Part shown: one piece after another, positions 6,385 through 11,396 of the stretch | How positions within the stretch are numbered: the stretch's first letter is position 1 | Layout of the letters: each line of letters opens with the position of its first letter | Assembly: GCA_020052115.1 (NCBI GenBank) | Contig: JAGVPR010000222.1 | Span: 1-11,396, forward strand | DNA length: 11,396 bases | From: Candidatus Eiseniibacteriota bacterium | GTDB taxonomy: Bacteria; Eisenbacteria; RBG-16-71-46; JAGVPR01 | Direction of reading: 5' to 3' | Notes under the pieces: generated by a model | Seen by the model: only the letters and a program-made list of their open reading frames with translations | Database searches by the model: none | Told to the model about the DNA's origin: nothing | Program-made: the position numbers and the translations under genes

Positions 6385-6831
6385 ATGTTCCGATGGTTCG
6401 GCGCCGTGAACTTCTCGCCGTACACGAAGGTCGGGGATTTCGCCCAGCATCTTCGTGACGGCCGGCTCATGGCGTCTCGATGCAGCCGCTGCGGAGCGAC
6501 GAGCTTCCCGCCGCGCGCCGATTGCGCCGCGTGCATGAGCGGGGAATTCGAGTTCGTTCCGCTCTCCGGGCGAGCTAGTCTTCAGACGTACACGAAGATC
6601 ACGGCCGCTCCGACCGGATTCGAGAAGCTCGCGCCCTATGTCGTCGGCGTGGCCGATCTCGAGGAAGGCGGGCGCCTGCTCGCGTGGATCGGGGAGACGA
6701 TTGCGGAGAAGGAGATCGCGATCGGGATGAAGCTCCAGGTCGTGCCGCGCCTTTTCGAGGAACTGGAAGAGATCAAGGTCTACTACACGCTGGAGCGGCC
6801 CGGGACGAGCTGGAGTGTGGTCGAGCGGTAG
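6385..6831 (+). CDS. Zn-ribbon/OB-fold (DUF35) protein, thiolase partner (BbsA-like)
   Basis: 148-aa DUF35 protein. The N-terminal rubredoxin-like zinc ribbon has CSRC (33-36) and CAAC (47-50). An OB-fold (about 58-135) follows, containing PTGFEKLAPYVVGVADLEEGGRLLAWI, then a C-terminal strand pair. Proteins of this family bind SCP-x-type thiolases and help position acyl-CoA; BbsA does this for BbsB in anaerobic toluene degradation, and archaeal DUF35 bridges thiolase and HMG-CoA synthase. Here the gene starts 2 nt after the thiolase stop (ATG 6385, AAGGAC upstream lying inside the thiolase end), so translational coupling and a heteromeric complex are likely. No HMG-CoA synthase is nearby, which argues against a mevalonate role. 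All four zinc ligands are present and the length is normal. Confidence 0.9.
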   Translation: MFRWFGAVNFSPYTKVGDFAQHLRDGRLMASRCSRCGATSFPPRADCAACMSGEFEFVPLSGRASLQTYTKITAAPTGFEKLAPYVVGVADLEEGGRLLAWIGETIAEKEIAIGMKLQVVPRLFEELEEIKVYYTLERPGTSWSVVER

Positions 6832-6870
6832 CCGTGCTTCATTGAACTGTCCCGTCCCCGCCTGCGTTTC

Positions 6871-6877
6871 AGGAGGT
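6871..6877 (+). promoter_or_regulatory. Consensus Shine-Dalgarno for the GTG-started gcdH
   Basis: AGGAGGT, a full anti-SD match, lies 5 nt before GTG at 6883. It selects the GTG over any downstream ATG. The 51-nt gap after the DUF35 gene holds no convincing promoter, so gcdH probably belongs to the same operon. Confidence 0.75.
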
Positions 6878-6882
6878 CACCC

Positions 6883-8049
6883 GTGTCCGAGTTCAAGGGA
6901 ATTGATTTCTATGAAATGGACGGCCTTCTGACCGAGGAGGAGCGACAGGTCCGGGACATGGTTCGTTCCTGGGCTTCCGACAAGATCATCCCCATCATCG
7001 AGGAGCATGCGCGCGAGGGCACGTTTCCTCGCGAACTGGTGCGCGAGATGGGGGAGCTCGGGTTCTTCGGCGCTTCCATGACCGAGTACGGATGTGCGGG
7101 CCTGTCGCACACGGCGAGCGGGCTCATCATGCAGGAACTGGAGCGCGGCGATTCCGGCGTGCGGAGCTTCGCCTCCGTTCAAAGCTCTCTCGTGATGTAC
7201 CCCATCTTCACGTTTGGATCGGAGGCGCAGAAGAAGTCCTGGCTTCCCCGTTTGCGCTCCGGCGAGGCGATCGGCTGCTTCGGCTTGACCGAGGCCGACC
7301 ATGGATCGGATCCGGGCGGCATGGAGACGCGCGCGCGGCGGGTCGAGGGCGGCTGGCTGCTGAATGGCTCGAAGATGTGGATCACGAACGGGACGATCGC
7401 CGATGTCGCCGTCGTGTGGGCGAAAACCGAGGAGGGGATCCGCGGATTCCTCGTCGAGAAAGGCACGCCGGGATATACCGCGCCCGAGATCCGGAACAAG
7501 TTCTCGCTGAGGGCTTCGGTCACCTCGGAACTCGTGTTCCAGGATTGCCTCATTCCCCACGAGAACATCTTGCCCGAGACGTCGGGGATCAAGAACGCGC
7601 TCCAATGCCTCAATCAGGCGCGATACGGCATCGCGTGGGGCGCGATCGGCGCGGCGATGGCTTGCTTCGAGACCGCGCGCGATTACGCGCTCGTGCGGAC
7701 GCAATTCGGCAAGCCGATCGCGGGTTTCCAGCTCGTGCAGGAGAAGCTCACTTACATGGTCACCGAGATCACGAAGGCGCAGCTTCTCGCGCTGCAGCTC
7801 GGGCGGCTCAAGGAGCAGGGCCGGGCGCGCGCGGACCGCGTCTCGCTCGCCAAGCGCAACAACGTGGCCATCGCGCTCCAGACGGCGCGCCTCGCGCGCG
7901 ACATTCTCGGCGCCAACGGGATCACGTCCGAGTACCCGGTCGGCCGGCACATGGTGAATCTGGAGTCGGTACACACCTACGAAGGCACCTATGACATTCA
8001 CACGCTGATCGTCGGGGCCTCCATCACGGGAATCGAGGCGTTCAAGTAG
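6883..8049 (+). CDS. gcdH: Glutaryl-CoA dehydrogenase
   Basis: 388-aa FAD acyl-CoA dehydrogenase that oxidises glutaryl-CoA and, in decarboxylating forms, releases CO2 to give crotonyl-CoA. Electrons go to ETF, which is not in the window. Family signatures run the whole length: GVRSFASVQSSLVM (92-105), CFGLTEADHGSDP (132-144), KMWITN (164-169), IRGFLVEKG (186-194), KFSLRAS (206-212), QARYGIAWG (245-253) and the C-terminal HTYEGTYDIHTLI (364-376). Glu367 is the catalytic base. Glu87 and Arg94 match the carboxylate-binding pair, and Tyr366 just before the base is the residue associated with decarboxylation. The GTG start at 6883 has AGGAGGT 5 nt upstream. It is last in the plus-strand operon. 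Its product is the natural substrate of the hydratase/dehydrogenase fusion encoded divergently. BbsG-type benzylsuccinyl-CoA dehydrogenases are the nearest alternative, but the glutaryl-CoA motifs favour GcdH. Confidence 0.93.
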   Translation: MSEFKGIDFYEMDGLLTEEERQVRDMVRSWASDKIIPIIEEHAREGTFPRELVREMGELGFFGASMTEYGCAGLSHTASGLIMQELERGDSGVRSFASVQSSLVMYPIFTFGSEAQKKSWLPRLRSGEAIGCFGLTEADHGSDPGGMETRARRVEGGWLLNGSKMWITNGTIADVAVVWAKTEEGIRGFLVEKGTPGYTAPEIRNKFSLRASVTSELVFQDCLIPHENILPETSGIKNALQCLNQARYGIAWGAIGAAMACFETARDYALVRTQFGKPIAGFQLVQEKLTYMVTEITKAQLLALQLGRLKEQGRARADRVSLAKRNNVAIALQTARLARDILGANGITSEYPVGRHMVNLESVHTYEGTYDIHTLIVGASITGIEAFK

Positions 8050-8089
8050 GGAGTTTGTGGTGTAGGTTCGGAACACCCGGGCCGTCGTC

Positions 8090-9259
8090 ATGCGTTCGGG
8101 GCAGCCGTACCAGTTGCTGCCGCTTCCGGCGGGGATGGCGAGCAGCTCCGCGACCGACATCAGTGACACGGGCGTCGTGGTGGGCCAGGTGGGCCCCTAT
8201 TACTCGCCTGAATTCAGCGGGCGAGCAACCGCTTGGTATCCGGACGGGTTGGGGAGCTACACGGTGCAGCTCCTCGGAGCTCTTCCCGGTCAGACCATCG
8301 GTTCGGCCACGGCCGTCAACAACCGGGGCGACATCGTCGGCTATTCGTCCGACGGAACGTATCGCTACCCGGTTTTCTTCCGCGCCCCCGGCGACATAGT
8401 GGATCTCACCTCGACCGGCATCTTCGACCCCGTGGACATCAACGAGAGCAGGGTCATTGTGGACCAGTCGTTCACGGCGAAACGGTTCGATCTCGACACC
8501 ATGATCGCCGAGGACCTGGGCGCCCCGGCTCCCCCAGGCGGATCGAGATACGTTGCCACGCGGGCCTCGTCCATCAACGAGTCGAACCAGGTGGCCGGTT
8601 CGGCCATCCTTGCCACCAGCACCGACTGCGACCGGCAGGTCTCGCGATACACGGACGGCGTCGGCTGGGAGATCTTCAGCTCGTGCGGTCGCTACAACGG
8701 GGCGAGCGACATCAATGACGGCGGAGACATGGTGATGCTCGTCATCATCGCTCCCTACGTGCGCCTCGAGGGTGGGGGGACCTTCGCGGTGGAGAGCCTC
8801 ATCGTCAACGGTGTCGGTCATTGGTACGCGGTCACCACGACGGCCGGCTGGATCAACAACAGCCGGCAGATGGTCATCTACGCGACCAACCCCACCACGG
8901 GCGAGACCGGCGCGCTGCTGCTGACGCCCGAGGCGACGGAGATCGTGGCAGCCCCGCCGGCAGGCGGCGACCCGGCGAGCCAAATCGTGATATCCGCGGA
9001 GCCGAACCCCTTCCAGTTCCAGGCGAAGACGACGATCCGTTTCTCACTGCCGATGTCGGGTCCGGTCGATCTGGCAATCTACGACGCCGCCGGCCGGAGG
9101 GTGGACGTTGTGCTTGCCGGGGCGTGGCGAGATTCCGGACCGAACGAGGTGGCGTGGGATGGACGCGACGAAGCGGGAGCCCGTGTAGCAAGAGGGGCGT
9201 ACTTTGCCCGGCTGCGCGGCGATGGCTCCGAGCGGACCGCGAAGCTCGTGATCCGGTGA
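8090..9259 (+). CDS. HAF-repeat surface-type protein with FlgD-like/T9SS-like C-terminus, 5'-truncated (probable pseudogene remnant)
   Basis: The readable protein (389 aa from ATG 8090) has six repeats of the type A.DIN..G.VVG at about residues 21, 73, 114, 159, 205 and 252. They are spaced 41-52 residues apart, as in HAF-repeat extracellular proteins, and probably form beta-propeller blades. A C-terminal Ig-like sorting tail (about 299-389) follows: EPNPF, TTIRFSLPMSG, DLAIYDAAGRRV, WDGRDEAGARVARGAYFARL. Such tails usually go with an N-terminal signal peptide, which is missing. In frame before the ATG the sequence reads VRNTRAVV back to a TAG at 8063. TRAVVMRSGQPYQLLPLP is itself the second half of an HAF repeat, so homology begins in mid-repeat. 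No Shine-Dalgarno precedes the ATG. The gene therefore looks beheaded by a deletion or rearrangement right after gcdH, and the remnant may not be expressed or exported. Family confident; integrity doubtful. Confidence 0.72.
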   Translation: MRSGQPYQLLPLPAGMASSSATDISDTGVVVGQVGPYYSPEFSGRATAWYPDGLGSYTVQLLGALPGQTIGSATAVNNRGDIVGYSSDGTYRYPVFFRAPGDIVDLTSTGIFDPVDINESRVIVDQSFTAKRFDLDTMIAEDLGAPAPPGGSRYVATRASSINESNQVAGSAILATSTDCDRQVSRYTDGVGWEIFSSCGRYNGASDINDGGDMVMLVIIAPYVRLEGGGTFAVESLIVNGVGHWYAVTTTAGWINNSRQMVIYATNPTTGETGALLLTPEATEIVAAPPAGGDPASQIVISAEPNPFQFQAKTTIRFSLPMSGPVDLAIYDAAGRRVDVVLAGAWRDSGPNEVAWDGRDEAGARVARGAYFARLRGDGSERTAKLVIR

Positions 9260-9348
9260 TCTAGTTCAGGTGGAGCATGAGCCTCGATACGAGCATCCGG
9301 TTCGACACTCGCTGCCTCGCGGCGAATCGCTGCAGGTCAGGTTCCCAG

Positions 9349-9933
9349 TCACGGTCCTCGCTGTTCCTTCCTTGCGCGCTGAAGCAGATCCAGGACGTCG
9401 AGCAACGGCGCCCAGCGATCGAGGTATTCGCTATCCAGCGCCTCGCCCTGAACTTTGAGGACCCCGAGGATGTCGCTCCATTGACGATCCGAAACCTGAT
9501 TGCCGAGCTTGTACCAGATCATCTTGTGAAGCAGCGTGTCCTCCGGGCTCGCGAAGCGGACTGCCACTTTGCCGTCCGACACGTCGAGGTTCTCAGTCCG
9601 CGCTCGCCCCATCTCCTCGCGCGACCACGAATCTCCCTGCGAAATGAATATGTCGGCCTTGAACATCGTCACGAGGTGAACCACGTTGAACGACGCGCGC
9701 CGCTTGATGGCGTCCCGGATCATGTCGGCATCGACATAGAACTCGCCTGCGAGCGCGGTCGTCATCGCGTCAACGTGAGAGAGACGGATGTCGGCGACGA
9801 GGTCGGCGTCCTGCGTGGCGCGGGGAATCCCGTAGACCGAGCTGGCAAGCGAGCCGCCCACGAGGTAGGGGATCTGGAGGGCGTCGAGGACGCGCGCGAG
9901 CTTCACGACCACAAGGATGGGCTCGGAGAGCAT
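9349..9933 (-). CDS. Nucleotidyltransferase-fold protein (AbiEii/DUF6036-like)
   Basis: 194 aa with the pol-beta-type nucleotidyltransferase core. VGGSLASSVYGIPRATQDADLV (25-46) supplies the GGS motif and the metal-binding pair Asp42 and Asp44. FKADIF (91-96) gives a plausible third carboxylate, Asp94. The conserved FASPEDTLLHKMIWYK stretch (127-142) is typical of AbiEii-like and DUF6036 nucleotidyltransferases. No HEPN or other domain is fused. The ATG at 9933 shares one base with the TGA of the upstream 87-aa gene (TGATG), so translation is coupled; an AGGG lies 7 nt upstream. The open frame extends to 10425 but that part overlaps the small gene and the transposase. Proteins of this fold include type IV toxin-antitoxin toxins and antibiotic nucleotidyltransferases; the target here is unknown. 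The active-site residues look intact. Confidence 0.85.
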   Translation of the reverse strand: MLSEPILVVVKLARVLDALQIPYLVGGSLASSVYGIPRATQDADLVADIRLSHVDAMTTALAGEFYVDADMIRDAIKRRASFNVVHLVTMFKADIFISQGDSWSREEMGRARTENLDVSDGKVAVRFASPEDTLLHKMIWYKLGNQVSDRQWSDILGVLKVQGEALDSEYLDRWAPLLDVLDLLQRARKEQRGP

Positions 9934-10196
9934 CAGTACCCTACTCTGCGAACATCCCAGCCGAAGGCGCAAACCATCAGCTCGCGCTCGATCCAGCGCG
10001 AAGCGACCCGGAGAGCCTGCTCGTGCGCGCTCGCGCCCGGATGGCGCCGGCGGACGTCCAGGAGCGCAAGTTCCTGCACAGCCCGCGTGAGCGCCCTGAC
10101 GCGCTCGAGTTTCTGGGCTGGTGACATCTTGCGGTAGCCCTCGATCAGCATGGCTTCGATCTTCGGATGAGTATCGTTCGGCGGGCCAGGATTCAT
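9933..10196 (-). CDS. Conserved small helical protein paired with the nucleotidyltransferase
   Basis: 87-aa, charged, mostly helical protein with no signal peptide or membrane segment. Its core reads KIEAMLIEGYRKMSPAQKLE (12-31), then a basic LLDVRRRHPGAS segment (45-56), then LRVASRWIERELM (62-74) and AFGWD (76-80). I recognise this layout only as a hypothetical-protein family found directly in front of nucleotidyltransferase genes; no biochemical function is known to me. Its stop overlaps the start of that gene by one base. In a toxin-antitoxin-like reading it would be the regulator or antitoxin half, but no DNA-binding motif is evident. The first ATG (10196) has no Shine-Dalgarno; an extended -10 element sits 6 nt upstream, which would make the message leaderless. 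Met16 and Met24 are alternative starts. Confidence 0.75.
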   Translation of the reverse strand: MNPGPPNDTHPKIEAMLIEGYRKMSPAQKLERVRALTRAVQELALLDVRRRHPGASAHEQALRVASRWIERELMVCAFGWDVRRVGY

Positions 10197-10202
10197 GTCG
10201 CA

Positions 10203-10211
10203 ATCGTATCA
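10203..10211 (-). promoter_or_regulatory. Extended -10 element, possible leaderless promoter
   Basis: On the minus strand TGATACGAT matches the extended -10 form TGn-TAnnnT, with the final T at 10203. Six bases later comes the A of ATG at 10196, the usual distance to a transcription start. No -35 of quality is visible. This would explain the absence of a ribosome binding site for the 87-aa gene. Confidence 0.4.
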
Positions 10212-10263
10212 CACCGGAGCGATCAGCAGCCGCCGAGGGTACTGCCGACCGGCGCGATGGCTC

Positions 10264-10282
10264 CGTCGGGTGCGCCCCGACG
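10264..10282. repeat. Perfect 7-bp GC hairpin between transposase and small gene
   Basis: CGTCGGG (10264-10270) pairs perfectly with CCCGACG (10276-10282) around a 5-nt loop. It lies in the 149-nt space after the transposase stop. No T-run follows on either strand, so it is not a classical intrinsic terminator. It could still block read-through from the transposase gene or be part of the element's end. Confidence 0.4.
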
Positions 10283-10345
10283 TGTGCGACGTGGCGGAGG
10301 ATGCGATCGACGACAATGGCGTAGTGTGCCAGAACCCAGCCGCCA

Positions 10346-11396
10346 TTATGCGGCCCGCCGATAGTAGTATCGGAGCAACCCGCCGATGCGTTCCCGACAC
10401 GCGATCTGACCCTGGCCGCGTTCATCCGACGGCTCGATCAGCTCGTTCCCGAGCCCCTGGTGGTTCCTCTCCAAGTGGTAGCGCCTCACATACTCCCCGA
10501 TCACCCACCGGAGATGGCGCTCCCCCAACGGGACGACCCGCGAGAGGCACTCCTCTCGGATCGAGCGCACGAACCTCTCGGCGTAGGCGTTCAAATCCGG
10601 GCTCTGCGCCGGGAGCTTCACAGTCCTCACGCCGCCCGACCGCAGAATTTGACCAAACTCCGTGGTGAAGAGTGGGTCGCGGTCGTGGATCAGATAGCGG
10701 GTCCCGACGAGAAATCCGTCTTCGGCGTCAGTCAGGTTCCGCGCCATCTGCTTCATCCAGCGGGCGTCGGGATCGGGGGCGATGCCGGCGATCTTCACCC
10801 TCCGGCTCTTCAAGTCGATCACGAAGAAGACGAGAAAGCGAACAAGACCGGTCTGGGTGAGCGCTTCAACGGTGAAGAAATCCGACGCGGCAAGCGCGCC
10901 CCAGTGCACCTTCAGAAACGTCTCCCAAGACATCCCCTTGCCCCTGGCCCCGGCTGGCTCGATTCCGTTGGCCGCCAGGATCCGTTTGATCGTGGTGCGG
11001 CCGATCTCGTGGTCGAGGTTGCGCAAAGCGCCGCGGATCCGGGTGTAGCCCCAGGTCCGGTTCTCCCGGGCCATCCGGACCACCAGTTGCTCGATGTTCT
11101 TCGCCGCCTTCGGCCGACCCGCCTTCCGAGCCTTGCTCCCATCATATTTCTGCGCAATCAGGTTCCGGTACCACCGGAGCAGCGTCTCTGGGGTCACGAT
11201 CGGGTCCATTCCCGTCAAGGTCTTGCGACTTAGCCGCCTAGCCTTCATCGCCAGCCGCCGACGCTGGGCATCGGTGAAGCGCAGGCGGCGATCGCCAACA
11301 TGTTCGCGGAGAATCCGGTTCTCCTCCCGGAGGTACTCGATGACGTCTTGCTGACCACGATTCACCCAGCCAGCAATCGTGAGGATCAGGAACTGA
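10346..11396 (-). CDS. Integrase-core (rve) DDE transposase, N-terminus beyond the right edge
   Basis: A retroviral-integrase-type transposase that moves an insertion element. Counting from the GTG at 11365, a helix-turn-helix region (about 25-135) contains KYDGSKARKAGRPKAAK and NRTWGYTRIRGALRNL. The catalytic core follows with Asp162 (AASDFFTVEAL), Asp228 (YLIHDRD) and Glu263 (NAYAERFVRSIREECL), a DDE triad with about 34 residues between the last two. The tail NHQGLGNELI is typical of this solitary integrase-core family. The frame stays open from 11365 to the window end (QFLILTIAGW before the GTG), and relatives carry similar hydrophobic residues there, so the real start is probably off the edge; GTG 11365 is the only in-window alternative. 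No frameshift or internal stop is seen, so the enzyme looks intact. No terminal inverted repeats can be paired because only the 3' end of the element is in view. Confidence 0.88.
   Translation of the reverse strand, partial: QFLILTIAGWVNRGQQDVIEYLREENRILREHVGDRRLRFTDAQRRRLAMKARRLSRKTLTGMDPIVTPETLLRWYRNLIAQKYDGSKARKAGRPKAAKNIEQLVVRMARENRTWGYTRIRGALRNLDHEIGRTTIKRILAANGIEPAGARGKGMSWETFLKVHWGALAASDFFTVEALTQTGLVRFLVFFVIDLKSRRVKIAGIAPDPDARWMKQMARNLTDAEDGFLVGTRYLIHDRDPLFTTEFGQILRSGGVRTVKLPAQSPDLNAYAERFVRSIREECLSRVVPLGERHLRWVIGEYVRRYHLERNHQGLGNELIEPSDERGQGQIACRERIGGLLRYYYRRAA

Noticed and set aside
4461..8049. A true bbs (benzylsuccinate) operon
   Set aside because: No BbsE/F CoA transferase or second SDR in view, and the acyl-CoA dehydrogenase has glutaryl-CoA dehydrogenase motifs; only the thiolase/DUF35 module is similar.
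6877..8169. 430-aa antisense frame over gcdH
   Set aside because: Arg/His-rich, with no motifs; gcdH on the other strand is unambiguous.
9260..9348. Terminator between the convergent HAF-repeat and nucleotidyltransferase genes
   Set aside because: I found no convincing stem followed by a T-run in this 89-nt gap.
9934..10425. 164-codon extension of the nucleotidyltransferase
   Set aside because: It would overlap the 87-aa gene and the transposase end; the coupled ATG at 9933 matches the fold start.
10460..11233. 257-aa plus-strand frame opposite the transposase
   Set aside because: Antisense shadow; the DDE transposase explains this DNA.

Overview
GC-rich bacterial DNA with densely packed genes. 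It looks like a metagenome or environmental contig rather than a familiar model genome. The best taxonomic clue is the C-terminal domain of the 8090-9259 protein (NPF...TTIRFSL...YDAAGRRV...WDGRDEAGARVARGAYFARL). This FlgD-like / type IX-like sorting tail is abundant in Eisenbacteria, Latescibacteria, Krumholzibacteria and other FCB-type lineages. That placement is inference; no rRNA, tRNA or phylogenetic marker lies in the window.

Left half, minus strand (1-4198): reading leftwards from about 4.2 kb there is a divergent thiolase (398 aa) and, 26 nt later, a bifunctional 3-hydroxyacyl-CoA dehydrogenase/enoyl-CoA hydratase fusion (695 aa, dehydrogenase first). After a 163-nt gap comes the FAD-binding subunit of a molybdenum hydroxylase, which runs off the left edge.

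Centre, plus strand (4461-8049): an SDR oxidoreductase, an SCP-x-type thiolase, its probable DUF35 (Zn-ribbon/OB-fold) partner, and a glutaryl-CoA dehydrogenase follow with gaps of 17, 2 and 51 nt. The two gene sets diverge from one control region (4199-4460). It holds a strong sigma70-type promoter for the plus set and an inverted repeat whose two halves are outward-facing -35-like TTGAC elements. Together the genes contain every step from glutaryl-CoA through crotonyl-CoA, 3-hydroxybutyryl-CoA and acetoacetyl-CoA to acetyl-CoA. There is also a second keto-reductase/thiolase set like the BbsA/BbsB and BbsC/D parts of anaerobic toluene degradation. The likely theme is beta-oxidation of a dicarboxylic or aromatic-derived acyl-CoA; the actual substrate cannot be read from the sequence.

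Right part (8050-11396): this is accessory in character. An HAF-repeat surface-type protein has lost its N-terminus and starts in mid-repeat about 20 nt after the glutaryl-CoA dehydrogenase stop. On the minus strand an 87-aa conserved small protein and a nucleotidyltransferase-fold protein overlap by one base; the pair may be leaderless and may be a two-component toxin-antitoxin-like unit. An integrase-core (rve) transposase runs off the right edge. No RNA genes or CRISPR arrays are visible, and no gene-free stretch exceeds 300 bases.
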